A stretch of 64,000 nucleotides of DNA, taken from assembly GCF_901709675.1 (NCBI RefSeq), contig NC_051089.1, positions 9,173,476-9,237,475 of the forward strand. Direction: 5' to 3'. The notes beneath the pieces are model-generated. The model searched no databases and was not told where the DNA came from. It saw only the letters and a program-made list of their open reading frames with translations. The stretch is from Syngnathus acus (taxonomy: Eukaryota > Chordata > Actinopteri > Syngnathiformes > Syngnathidae). Made by a program: the position numbers and the translations under genes. Below are positions 39,485 through 57,725 of the stretch, one piece after another. Within the stretch, counting starts at the first letter, position 1. Every line of letters starts with the position of its first letter.

Positions 39485-42400
39485 ATGTTTGTATCACTCA
39501 CTACTATCATCACTCTTCTTGGCTTCTCTTCTCTGCATCCCACGTCTGGCCAGGTAAGCGAACCAAATTTGGAAGATTTTAGGGAGTCTAAGCTTCGATT
39601 GTAATTCTTATTGTGCTTGGAAAACATGTGCTTGGCATCACAAACTAAAGCAAACTTTATATGAGTCTTTGCGCATCAGCACCAGATTGAATTCCGCATA
39701 TCGGTGTCTAATACATTTGGCTGTCAAAGCCTCTTATTCAAACGTTTACTCGTGAATTACCGCATTGTTTATTTTTCTGAACAGTTTGTGTCCAAAAGGA
39801 AATACAGAGTACAATTGAGAGAATGATTGTACAGTTTGCTTGTTCCGAATATTATTCATTCATACAGATGAAGGACATACAAATATGAGTGGAATGGAGA
39901 CTGTACAACACTTTTGCGGCGCATACCTGCATGCCTCCTACGCACTGTGCTAACGTCAACCGTACATGTGAAATGTGGTAGAAAGAGGCCTTTGACAAAT
40001 ACACTATAAACACCAGCCAAGCCCCTAATGATTGAAGCCTCTCCAAACCTCACTGCTGTCCAGATCAGAAATGTTTCCAACAAATATTGACTCTTCTTAC
40101 GCAACTGTTGCTGGAAAAGACATTTTTGGTTGGCTGAAAAAATGCATGAGGTGGAAGGGCAAGGGGGAAATTGTGCCGTTGAATGAGGAGGGCAAAGGGC
40201 GAGAACCGCATATTTCAATAAACGTTTAAAAGTAAAAGTACCTTTGTAGTATCTTGGACTTTCTTGTCAGTTTTGATCGATACTGTCAGTGACGGATTTG
40301 ATTTCACAGGGCTGTCGAAATGCATTGCACTAAGAGTCGCTATCCGAGGTAACTAAATTATTAACATCTTGCAGTATAATGCAGTTTTAAAAAAGTACAA
40401 CCCAAAAGCCTCATATACTCCATATAATAAAAATAAATAAGTAAGAGTGTCCCTCAAATGTGAGCATTATGATCTGATCGACTCAAATCCCAATTAGCTG
40501 ACGGCAAATTGCATGTCTTGTCGAATAAATAACAGGTAACACTTGTTGCAAAAACCGCAGGCTGCGTGAAAAGTAACTAGGCATTAAAAATTACCAATCA
40601 AGTCCGTAATAAATAAATAAATAATCAGGCAATAAGAACTCGCCCATTAGTGCTGTCTTTTTAAAATACATGTATTCGTCACGACTTCAGTGAGACTGAT
40701 AATTCTCGAAGGAATTTCGACTTACTACTTTAGCGAGCACTTGATATGAAAGGCATGGGTCAATGACTTTCGAGCAAGGTACACACATTCTGTTTTTCTT
40801 CCTCCCCTTCATGGTGATTTCAAGTAGCGCTTTATACAAGCAGCGATTTCTCACTGGGATGACTGAGCCATTTGTATGGCGTCTGCTGTTTTTTATTCCC
40901 ATTATGGAATTGTACACGAGCAGGTCAGCAGCCCAGTTTGTCGTTTCCGTGGTGATGGTTTTGCACATTGTTCAAAAATGTCTTTTGCACGATCGGTCGC
41001 TGTGATCTTTTCATCATAAAATTTGGAGGGACAACTGGAAGTGCAAAACCGAGTGATGGAATTGGAAGTTGTTTTTGCAGTGCACTAGAATCCCTCGAAG
41101 TTGAAAGTAGCTTTGTCATACTGTGGGGCATAACTCCATTTTGTGAGTGCCTCCAGGGCAGCCCTTAAATCATTCCGAATCTCCAAAACGGCATTGCTGA
41201 ATAGATGATATGTCACGATAACTTTTCAAATATTTTTCCGACACAATATTTAAAGGCGCAAAAAAAAGCCAATGCATCTCAGATTTGACAAATGCTACTT
41301 AATTTTCACAGTTCTTGCACATGCTTCTTTCTCTATAGCATCATTTGTATAGATTTTGCTGAGTCTACTCATTACCCCTTGACATGACACAGTTACGTAA
41401 GTTTTTCTCTCCACCAACCCACCCCGACCACACCGCATCTGACAAGTAAACTGGGAACATTCCGTTTTTGACTTACAGTACATGATTGTGAGAGTAGACA
41501 TTCCATCATGTAAACACTTCCATTGGACAAACATACTTTGATCCAAGTATGTTGACTTCAATATCAAACAGCACAAGTCTGTACTAGCATGACGTTCAAC
41601 AGACTCACATTTGCGGCAGAGTTGATTTGGAGCTCATTGGGCAATGTCCTGTGATATTGACTTGAATATTGTATACTGTACATACTTGTATATTTTTTGT
41701 TACAATGGTTTATTGAGGTACTGGGATCTGCTTCAAGTAAAATTTTGTGATCTGAGTGCTAACAACCAATAATGGTCTTCTTGGATTCCAGGACTGTGCT
41801 AGCAGAATGGAAATTCAAGGATCCCTGAAACAGATCCAGAAACTTCTTTCAGCTCATGAAGCCTCTTATGTTCAGAGCCTGCGCAACCTGAAGAAGAAAA
41901 TAAACCTTATACAGAGTAGCACAGGGAAGCACTCTACGAGAACCGTAAACAGTAAGTCCTAAACAGGGAAACAACAATGTTAAAATAACGACTACTGTAC
42001 TAATTGAATACAACAATCTAAATATCCATGTTCTGTTTGATTATTCCCACAAGGTACCTGCCCCAAACTGGATGTGCCTTACAATGGGAGGAAACTGGGT
42101 AAATCACACAGCGTGGGCCATGAGGTTCATTTTTTGTGCGACCCTGGCTATGAACTTGTGGGAACAGAGAGCAGAATTTGTCAGGAAAGTCTGAGCTGGA
42201 GCGGCCAGCAGCCAATATGCAAAGGTGAATGAATGCGAGCAACATTATCAGACATGGGTTAAATCAACCTTGAAATATTCTGCTGTTATTTTCTTCACAC
42301 CAACCACTTTTATCTTGACTTGTCTTCATTCAGAAGTCAACGAGTGTGCTTCCATCCCGTGCCTGAATGGTGGAACGTGTTTGGATGACGTTAACCAGTT

Positions 42401-45159
42401 TTCTTGCGTCTGTCCTAAAGGCTGGGCTGGAGAAACTTGCCAAAGCCCCGTGCCAACATGTATGTATCATATACTGATGTGAAACTTAGGGAGATGGACA
42501 TGGAACAGATGTACTATCTTTTTTTCTTACATTCAGTGATATAAAGAATAAAAATCTACGATGTATGGCAGTTTGACACTACTGCAATATACAATATTAA
42601 TGGTGGTTGTTTTCACCAAACATTCCTTTTGGAACCATGGTGAACCATAAAATCTCCAAAACCCATGTGGGAAAATGTGTTACGGGCCAATGAAACCAAT
42701 GTTGAACCTTTTGCTCCTTTTTTTTTTTTTATACAGAGATAGATATATCACAAGAACCTGATATTTGATCAGGGGTGTGTAGACTTTTCATATGGACCGG
42801 ATACATAGTACTATATATCCAATTCTTGTGATGCGTATCGCACCTAATGAAGTATCTGTTGAAAGTCTACCACAGATTTATGTAAATCCAAAGGCAACAC
42901 TTTTTTTAGCCTGGCATGCCCTAGGTACTAAAGAAGATTACTCTGCTCAATGGTTTGGTTTGCCAATACAAGCCAATTCTAGGATTTATTTAATTTAAGC
43001 CTGAAGTCCTGGACAGTTTCTGGGTGAGTGGCTGACGAACAGCTGCGGAATACAAAGAGACCTTTTTTCTGTAACCTAGTTTATTTCGTTGTTGTTTTTG
43101 TTTCTCCATCAATTTTAAGGTGAAATCCGATAGTGGGTAGTGAGCACTCTGAGTTTCCTGCGTGGGCTTTTCTGTTCCCTGTGGCTAGTAAGCTTATGCG
43201 CTGGCGCTGTATGGTGCAAACCAGAAAAAAATTGTTTTTCAAGTTTGTTTGCAGTTCTCCTGCATATTCAAACATCTTGTGCTCCGATGTCATTTAATAT
43301 TTGAATAAATAAACGGATCACACACAACATAATTAAAAATGCTACCTCTGGCTCACTTGCACAATCACGGCCGGACTGTACAAAAAAAACTAGACTAATT
43401 TAAAAAAACTACAGCTTCCAATGACTTTTTCTGACTTCCTCCGCAGTCTTTGGCACCATTACAAACACTTCCGCTGCCACATCCCCAACCTCTGCTGCCT
43501 CTGCTACACTGGCATCCGACACGGCTGGCTCCTTTGTGCGTCCATCACGCTGCAGCACTGTGCAGGGGACCACCCACTGCACTTGTGAGCCAGGATACAC
43601 CATCTCCGGCAGAGACAGCACCACTTGCACCGGTATGACTAATAAGCGGTGTCGAAACGAAACCCTCGAGCCACCCGGTTTCACATTGACTGTATGTGTT
43701 GTGCATTACAGATATCGATGAATGTGAGCTGTTTCATAATGGACAGGCCGGGAGACTGTGTTTACACACATGTGTTAACACCGCTGGGGGTTATCGCTGC
43801 ACCTGTCCCGCTGGATACAATGTGACCCGCGATGGACGCAGCTGTAAAGGTGCATCTTTTATCTTTTCCAAATTGTATAAGCACCATATGGATCAAAGGT
43901 GTGCACTTTGCATCGTCGGGGCCTGAATCGTCTGTTTTTTTCAATCTATTGGGCCAGTGACTTGAGAACTAGTTTTGGTCAGCGTGAACTTTGAAGAAGT
44001 CAAACTGAGTAAGAGGGAAAAGAAATAAGTCTGAGACTTCTGCAGTGTTAATCTAACTCTGTTTAGTGAGTTAAAATATGTACTCTCGCCCGGTGTTAAA
44101 CAGTATTGATTTAACGCTGGAGAGTTTGCACTTATGGAAACTCTGAAAAAGTCTTCAAATCAACTCTGTGGAGGTTTATTCAACAATGAGACTATTTTTT
44201 GGATACGGTAAGTCCCCATCCTCCTCCGGCTGATCATGTTGTGTGAGATGAAGGTATGGAGTTCATGTGATGTCATGGTGAAATGGAGGACCTGCTCCAA
44301 GAGCGGGTCGTGTAGAAGTTACCGTAATAAATGCCTCCTTCAGTTTGTTTCCATATCTAAATGGATTTCTCATGCAAGAAGTATGATGAATGACACTTTG
44401 GTGCCTGCCTTGTTGTTTCTGCTTTCTTGCAGACATTGATGAGTGTGCCAGTAGACAAAATAACTGCACCAGGGAGCAGACCTGCATCAACACATACGGA
44501 GGCTTCCAGTGTGTTCGCGTGGACTGTCCAAAAAATCCTCATGCCACTTACGTCAAAACATCACCCATGTGAGACTGATGTGCACTCACTGGCCAAAACT
44601 ATAAATACAATTTGAGATACAATGCAAAAACTCAATTGATTTTTTTTTTTTTTATTTAAGTTCAGACCATTACAACCAGAATAATGAATATTAATGATGA
44701 TAACAAATGACACTGACAAAAAAAGAAATTGTACCGCTCTTGCATTGTATGCAAACAATGTTATTCCACTTACTCTTGTTATTGTTTCTTTCAAGGCGCT
44801 GTGAGCGAAATCCCTGCCCTGTGGATAACAAGCTGTGTTCTCAGGCTCCAAATTCCTTCTCCTACCATTACCTGGCAGTCGTATCCAACCTGTCAGCCCC
44901 CCGTGTCATGTTCCGGGTTTCGGCGTTGCGTCCAATAGGTGACACGCTTCGCTTCTCTCTGCTGGGTGGAAGGCAGGCTCGGCGCCACTTCACAGTCCAG
45001 CGTTCAGATCGCCTGACAGGTCAGCTGATGCTGAGCAGCCCAGTGCAGGGCCCTGCCACTCTGGAGGCTGAGGTGGAGATGACTGAGCTGGAGAGAAGGG
45101 TCCAGCTCGGCAGGTACATAACCAAAGTCACCATGTTTGTTTCTCCATATGAGTTCTAA
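39485..45159 (+). CDS. fbln7: Fibulin-7, secreted matrix glycoprotein, 8 coding exons
   Basis: Fibulin-7 is a secreted extracellular-matrix protein of the fibulin family. The human protein is linked to cell adhesion and integrin binding. Coding exons: 39485-39553, 41792-41951, 42054-42224, 42334-42459, 43447-43632, 43712-43849, 44433-44568, 44796-45159. They join in frame at GT-AG sites to 449 codons, against 439 in human as I recall it. Residues 1-23 are a hydrophobic signal peptide (MFVSLTTIITLLGF). Residues 24-76 are a short heptad-like helix and 77-133 a sushi (CCP) domain with four cysteines. Residues 134-175 are an EGF-like domain starting VNECASIPCLNGGTC. Residues 176-237 are a Thr/Ser/Ala-rich linker plus a partial EGF. 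Residues 238-283 and 284-328 are calcium-binding EGFs (both DIDEC), and 329-449 is the C-terminal fibulin module, ending KVTMFVSPYEF. N-glycosylation sequons are present (NTS, NVT, NCT, NLS). No frameshift or missing exon was seen. The identity is firm. Exon edges were read by eye. Confidence 0.95.
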
Positions 45160-45339
45160 AACAAAAGATGGGTAGGAGTCAAAGGTCAAACTAAATGCTA
45201 TTCAACATAAACATAAACGTTGCTCTTGCACTGCTGCTTGGCTGTATTGGAAGACATCCATGCATTGCTAAACAAATACTAATATGGTGTAATTCTTTTC
45301 ATGAATTCAGCAAAACATTCATTGTGTAGACCACGTAAA

Positions 45340-45693
45340 AATAAATAATTCTATTCCATTAAATAAATTCAATTGACTTAAATCATTACAAATACAGGTT
45401 TATTTGTCTATCGTATGTATGCCAGCAAGTTATAGCGACAGGCAGAACAATGAAAGGCTCTTTAATGGAATAGGCTACAATAAACCTGTGTATTGCCGCT
45501 GGCCAGTCGTATAACTTAAGAACAGATTTGTGTTAAGTTAAACTGACCAACATTTCACACAAATAGTCAATATGTCAGTAAAATGAGACCAGATTATGAT
45601 TTTTTTTAGTACATATATACTAATTGTGATGTTTTTGTTTACTGGTGTGCAGTGAGATTTTTCTTATCTAAAATGTATGTCTTGCCCAATAAA
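45340..45693 (+). terminator. Candidate fbln7 polyadenylation signals
   Basis: AATAAA hexamers occur at 45340-45345 and 45362-45367, about 180-210 bases after the fbln7 stop codon. A third at 45688-45693 is followed by a G/T-rich stretch. The first cluster would give a short 3' UTR and the last a longer one. Transcript data would be needed to choose between them. Confidence 0.45.
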
Positions 45694-45699
45694 GTTTGG

Positions 45700-47520
45700 G
45701 AAAGCTGTTATAGACGTTACTGTTAAAAGTGTTAACTGATTAAAGCACTAGTTCGTCACGTTCTGAAGTTTGTTGCCTCAGATGTGAATTGATATCATAA
45801 ATGCTTTTAGTTCCGATGTACCTATGTATTGAAATGTGAACATTTTACATCTCCCAAATAAAGATAAGCATTTAAATAGATTACAATGGGTGGGAAAAAA
45901 ATATGTGGAAACATGGTGTGCAGGTCTTCTCTGAATTTGGTCTTCATGGAAGTGAGAGGTGCATGTGAGTTGTTGCAACACTTTCTGTCGAAAAAAAACG
46001 CCCACAGAGCAGAGCTGTTCTACAAACAGAGCACCAAATAGAGGCTGCTCAAAGAGCTACTATGTTCTTACAGTACACCAACAACCTGGCTGCTTAAATT
46101 CACCTAAATAACCTGCAGTACCACGCCTGGGCAAAATTTTCACATAGTGCTTGGTGTGTCTGACCCATCTACTGTACACATACTCATAAATGGTTTGTAA
46201 ATTTGTGCAATGTTTTAATCAAGTCCTGCCGAGCACAAACATGTACCTATGAATCATATGTGAATATTGCTCGCAAACAGGATGTGTTCAGGTACTGGTG
46301 GGTCTCTGAGTTGTGGCTGGGACTGGCTCATGACAACACAGTCGGGCCAAAATATTCAGCCATCGGTTTCTTCAGTGCCGCTGCATGCTGAACACAGAAA
46401 AGATGCAGAAGGGACAGATAACATTGGTTAGTCATCAGTGCTTGAAAGATGCTGACTGAATTAAAATGCTGTCTTTATTTACATTGCAAAATAGTTCTCT
46501 TAATCTTCCATCGCCTTCTCTCAAATGATCTGTGTTTCAGGGATTAACCCTTTCCTTTTAAACATAAACATGTCGTTTCTTTGGTCCCTCTTAAGATTGT
46601 ATTTGATTTCTTTGTCATTAAGCATTTGTTGGATATTATTTGGTATCTTATGCTTTGTGCATTACTTGAAGGGTATAGAAATTAATTTGATCAACAGGTT
46701 TTGGAGTTTATGACTTGAGACCCTCGTGAAGTTAAGCGGTTTGGAAGATGAATGAATGAAGTCATGAATGAATTGACTGACCCTCTGAGAAATTAATTAT
46801 GAAGTAGGCCTACTGCACTTCAAAACTAGATTTGTTGCTGTTATTTTAATGTTATTCCTCATTCTTTTTTGAATATGTCTTTCATGTCGCTTAAACGTTT
46901 ACACACATTTTGCACAAGGCAAAAGCAACGTAGAAAACTGAACGTTGTTCAGTGGATGTTAAAACGCGAAACAACACCGCCCTCTTCTGTTCACATATGA
47001 AAACTTCACACACTCGCTGCCAAAGTAATTTCCATCTCGCTTTCAAATTAATGGACAAATAAATGTTTTATTTACTTCAACATCTAGATTTAGTCGCAGG
47101 ACAACATGATGTCTTTCTGAGCGAGGGTGCGTGTTTGTGTGTTTTAACAACGTCTCGAATTTGACAAGACTAATAATTTATAAATAACTGCGGTGCATCT
47201 TTTACTAAATTATTGATTGTGTTCCATACACGCGTCATTTTAATTTTTAAATATTTACTATAGTACTATAAAACAGACTGGCGAAGGTTTGGCTGAAAAC
47301 AACCTTTAGAAACAAAAAATCCTGAAATGCATCCATCGATACATCCTGGATGGATAAATAAATATATGTAAATTACGCTTGATGAGGATGATGATGAGGA
47401 TGCGGAAAAGGGACGGATGGAGACAGCGCAAAACGCTTAACCGTAATATTAAAAAAAAGAACAGTCCCAAACTTTTTCCCGGCTCCTCCCAATGCCTCCC
47501 CCCCACACTTCCATTTTTCG
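45700..47520. other. fbln7-kif7 intergenic stretch
   Basis: No gene recognised. It is mostly AT-rich sequence with one SINE relic near 46.7 kb. Short open frames at 45.78-46.7 kb show no domains. Confidence 0.5.
46714..46778 (+). repeat. SINE 3' end relic with (GAAT)n tail
   Basis: The forward strand reads GACCCTCGTGAAGTTAAGCGG, then TTTGGAAGATGAATGAATGAA. It is a diverged copy of the 3' end of the SINE at 29.3-29.65 kb, where the corresponding part reads CCCCGTGGGGACTAAGCGG followed by GGAT repeats. The rest of the element is gone. Confidence 0.6.
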
Positions 47521-48419
47521 AAGGAAAAAAAAAAGTTTTATCCTTTAACCATCATTAACTTGAACAACATCCAAGTAAGTAACATCAAATGATCCATCAT
47601 ATCTCAACTCCAAATAGCTGCACGCTTTTTATCGCTCCAGTCCACAGTGTCCAGTAAGATTTTTGTAAAACTTGTTGGAAAGTCTCACGTTTCCCTTGTT
47701 TTTGTTCCCACTGCTGCTAACTAGCTTGGAACGTTAGCTTAGCTTTTTGGTAAACACGACAAGCGCATCTACTACTCCAGGGCATCCCGCGACTTAAAGA
47801 AGTCAAATGACGTAGTCGACAGACCAGTTCATTTCTTTAATGGTACTTAATTACCAACATCCTAACTTTATTGTATCAGTAGTTAGCTACGCATGGTCTT
47901 CCATGGAGTGCGACGACATAATTGCATTTTGCAAACAAACATCGGTTTAACTGTTTTTAGTTGTTTTATTGGATGCTCACCTAATAAGAATGTTAAATGT
48001 AAGATGAAATGAAAGTAGAGTACAGTCATTCGCATATTATTCTGCGATTTACTGCAATGTGGGCAGTCACACACGCTGCAATCCAATTTTGTGACGTTTA
48101 TCCCATTTTAATCAGTACATATAGGCATCTGCTATTTGCTGGGATTTCACAGTTCTGAAATCATATTCCACATTTTTCACAGAAATACCAACAAATGAGT
48201 AAACTGAGAAATGTCTTTTTTTCCACATCTACTACTACTTGTGAACAGCACATGTTACCAGTTTATATAATAAGTCTGTATTAGTAATGCAATGTCAGCT
48301 TGATTTCCTTTTCATGATGTTGTTTTTCCACGCATCACCTCGTTATTCTTGCATCTTCCAGCCTGATGTTCTGTGATCGCCCCACGATGACACAGTCGTA
48401 GCTCCGACGTTGTAGCAAA
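47521..48419 (+). promoter_or_regulatory. Probable kif7 promoter, 5' UTR exon and first intron
   Basis: The sequence before the kif7 ATG looks spliced. A strong donor, GTAAGT, lies at 47575-47580 after AACATCCAA, and a good acceptor with a pyrimidine tract (TTGCATCTTCCAG) ends at 48361. This suggests a non-coding exon ending at 47574, an intron of about 787 bases, and 5' UTR from 48362 to 48419 just before the start codon. Human KIF7 also starts with a non-coding exon, as far as I recall. The transcription start was not identified, and a C-rich stretch near 47480-47505 may be part of the promoter. Confidence 0.45.
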
Positions 48420-54859
<6,440 letters not shown>

Positions 54860-54968
54860 AAAGCATTTTAGGGGGGGTAGAATGGCTTTGAAATTGTTCA
54901 CTATGGTTTCTAAAAGAATTGTTTGCAATTTTATATATTTGTATTTAATTGTTTAATGGACTGATTTG

Positions 54969-54974
54969 AATACA
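54969..54974 (+). terminator. Candidate kif7 polyadenylation signal (variant)
   Basis: No canonical AATAAA was noticed within about 300 bases of the kif7 stop codon. The variant hexamer AATACA lies 110 bases downstream and is followed by a GT-rich stretch (GTAGTGTCTGTTTTT), which fits a short 3' UTR. Support is weak. Confidence 0.3.
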
Positions 54975-55329
54975 AAGCACTTTGACTATTGTAGTGTCTG
55001 TTTTTAAGATGTTTGAGGGTATGGCTATCAAAGCTGAGGTCAGTCATAAAAAAATTGTTTTTTTTAAAAGAACTGTGGAAGTGCAGATACTTATGTAAAA
55101 CATACGGTGGAAGTAGATGTACTCAGCCAGGTTGAGTACCTAAATGCTTCTCACAACTGGTTGAGATTAAATTACATTAAAATATTTTATCTGCTAAAAT
55201 ACAAATGGCATTTATATTTTAGTCTAATACAGTTTATTGTTTGTTCACTTACCACTAGTTTTGTTTAGTATTTATGACCTAAAGTGTTTTTCAGTGAAAT
55301 ATTTACTGTATTTGTGATTTTACTACTGC

Positions 55330-55569
55330 GTTGTTTAGGAATGGATTTAGATCGTTCCGCCTTACGCCGCCGCCGTAGGGCGAGACTCCGCCGTAAACCG
55401 AGAACCTCTTGACCTGTCCAGTTTCCTTTTAGCATGGCAGTACCCAAATCTGAACAGCAAAGGGCAGTGTAACCTAAGTGCATGGAGGTTGTACCCAAGC
55501 GCAGACTTACTAAACTGAAGAGGGGTGATGAGTAACGCTCCAACGTTGTTGAAACGCGGATAGGTGAGT
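55330..55569 (+). promoter_or_regulatory. CpG cluster with downstream splice donor
   Basis: A local cluster of CpG dinucleotides (CCTTACGCCGCCGCCGTAGG and nearby, 55360-55400) stands out in AT-rich surroundings. About 160 bases on, CGCGGATAG is followed by a strong donor, GTGAGT, at 55564-55569 on the plus strand. This could be an alternative first exon of the miR-9 transcript downstream. A long minus-strand open frame (55265-55543) crosses it but shows no recognisable domain. Function is inference. Confidence 0.25.
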
Positions 55570-56446
55570 AAAATACACTACTGTGTTGTTTTAGTCATTC
55601 AAAAAGTTTTGTTCATTTTCATTTCCCAGTACTTTTTATCCTCTGCAAATTAGACATCAAGATGGCTCACCTTTGAATTCATATTCACCATACGACTATG
55701 AACAAGACTCCTGTAAGTACTTAAATGTCATATTTTGTCGTTGTTGCGCAGATAATGTCGGCCAAAAAATGTAAATTGCATTTAATTGTTTGTGTTTGTT
55801 CAAACAAAAACACTAGTACTTACTGGTCATTGAAGAACTGGAGTTTTGTAGGTGGGTGGCAAAAAGCATCTCAAGGTTTAAAGCGGCTAAATTCCAAACA
55901 ATCAAGTCATGTGATTTCTATTTGGATCAGCACTGATTCCGAGTAATGGGTAGTAGAGAACTACATTATTGAATACCATAACTAATCACACTAAAACCAT
56001 ATGATGAAATAGTATGGGATAGAAGAACAATATTTTTTCCGAGCATTTTGTAAACAATATTGCAAACGCTCTTAATTTTCGACTCTAGTAAAACAATTCA
56101 GCGCAGCTGTCAAACGACCTGAATGTTTGTCCAATATTCCAAAGCAGTATTTCTGAACACTGACACTTGGGGGCAGCAAACAAATTTCTTCTTTCCAGTC
56201 GTCCTGAAATATTAATATTTATAAACCAAGATTTCACGGGTATATTACAGAACTTTGCTGGCTCTCTTTAGTAACAGGCCTATGTACACTTATTGAAATT
56301 TGAAACTGTTATCAATCCTCTTGATCAGCTCGTGACATCTAAATAATGTCACAACGTACTGACTTTGGAAAAGATTTAAGATAAATAATAAAATCAGATG
56401 AAGTTACTAGTCAAAACTCTGACTGGAATTTTCAAATAAAATTTAG

Positions 56447-56510
56447 TATAAAAACGATGGGAATCATTTTCTGATTGGCCAGTCTTTGACTTCCCTTGGT
56501 GACGTCAAGG
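56447..56510 (+). promoter_or_regulatory. Promoter elements of the miR-9 host unit
   Basis: A TATA-like TATAAAAA lies at 56447-56454, a reverse CCAAT box (ATTGG) at 56474-56478 and a perfect palindromic cAMP-response element, TGACGTCA, at 56500-56507. A G-rich, CpG-containing stretch follows (56508-56640). TATA would place a start near 56480. If the CRE and CCAAT box act upstream of the start, initiation would instead be around 56550-56650. Either way a + strand unit begins here and leads into the miR-9 hairpin. Confidence 0.55.
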
Positions 56511-56694
56511 GGACCAGGGGGAGGAGTTCGTGGGGGGCGAAAAGAGGACGAGAGGAGGCGAGAGGCGGCATTGAAGGCTCCATCATCAGGGCGCGAGAGA
56601 CTGCGCAGCCTCCGCACCCAGGAATGAGGGCGCCTTCTTGGCCGCTGAACGCGTCCTCATCGCTCACCCTTTTGCGGGACTAGAAGTCCCCAAG

Positions 56695-57639
56695 ATGGAT
56701 ACAAAGAACGAGAGCTGCCTGGAGATTCTCCTCATGCCACTGAGGGCGTGTAGTCCCACGTATAGATCCGATCACCTGTTTGTCACACCTGGAACCGGAA
56801 GGATGCTCTATGTCCATGAGCACATGTGGTGGCTGTTGGAGAAGAAGAAGGAGGAGGAGGAGGGGACTCCACGCTTGCGGCAGATGGACATCTTGTACGA
56901 ATACGTGTAAGTTACGGCTCTTGTTTGTGCCTACAATCTGTCGTCGTTTCGATCAAAATTGTCCGCACGTGAATTCATGTCTCTCACCATGACAGGCAGA
57001 AAACCATCATTTATTAAAAATATTCCACTTTAGTCTTGTATCCCGAGACAAACAATTTGTGTCTTGAAACATTTTGTAACGTGTTGATAACATCTTCAGT
57101 TGTGTCCTTGTGATGCATTCCCCGTTTCCCAACTACATCACATCATTATCGTGGAGTACTGCATTGGATGAATGTGTATTTTGAAATTATTATTACCTTA
57201 ATGTGATAAATATATTGATAGTCATGCAATCACTGTGTACTTTTTAATAACATATTTTAAAGGCACAAGTCAAATGAATATTAAGCTTTGCTTCACATCA
57301 TGCCAAAGAGGCCTATTCTAACAATGATCACAATATCCCTTTTGCGGCCTGCAAATGAGCCCAAGACAAGTCTGCATAAAAGAACATATACATTTTTATT
57401 TTTGACAGCCAACAACTGTAAAATCAATTTGCGTAATATTCTCTCAAAACAGATAACCTGACTATTTCAAGACAATAAGTGTATTTCGAACAACTTTGTA
57501 AAGTAAAATGCAATGTCGCAACATGAATGGCCTGTCAAATTTGCTAGTAAATGCATCCCTGCAATAAAATTCATCTTCATAATCTTTTTGTGTTCTTTCC
57601 CCTTGCAGGAAGGAGCACACACACTCCTGTGGACTGTGA
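56695..57639 (+). CDS. Putative 80-codon spliced ORF in miR-9 host
   Basis: An open frame starts with ATG at 56695 (context CAAGATGG, a reasonable Kozak match), runs to the donor at 56906 and continues across the splice at 57609 to a TGA at 57637-57639. It would encode 80 residues beginning MDTKNESCLEILLMPLRA, with a Lys/Glu-rich stretch (EKKKEEEEG) and ending KEHTHSCGL. It matches no family I recognise and has no signal peptide or clear membrane segment. It stops 10 bases before the predicted hairpin. It could be a lineage-specific peptide or a chance frame in a non-coding RNA. The latter is more likely, but conservation would tell. Confidence 0.25.
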
Positions 57640-57664
57640 TGGCAAAGAAAAGAGCCTGTTCCTG

Positions 57665-57687
57665 TCTTTGGTTATCTAGCTGTATGA
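57665..57687 (+). ncRNA. Mature miR-9-5p
   Basis: The 23-nt guide strand. Seed bases 2-8 are CTTTGGT, which pairs with ACCAAAG sites in target messages. It is identical to the vertebrate miR-9-5p I know. Confidence 0.95.
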
Positions 57688-57703
57688 GTGTTAATCATCC
57701 ATC

Positions 57704-57725
57704 ATAAAGCTAGATAACCGAAAGT
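57704..57725 (+). ncRNA. Mature miR-9-3p (miR-9*)
   Basis: The 22-nt 3'-arm product. The first bases ATAAAGC and final GAAAGT match the conserved miR-9-3p, which is itself functional in vertebrate neurons. Confidence 0.93.

Noticed and set aside
55265-55543. Minus-strand 92-codon frame over the CpG patch
   Set aside because: Arginine-rich stretch is produced by CGC/CGG repeats. No domain, and the donor in the area is on the plus strand.
56638-56694. N-terminal extension of the miR-9 host ORF upstream of 56695
   Set aside because: The frame is open but starts at TTG, not ATG. The first ATG in frame is at 56695.
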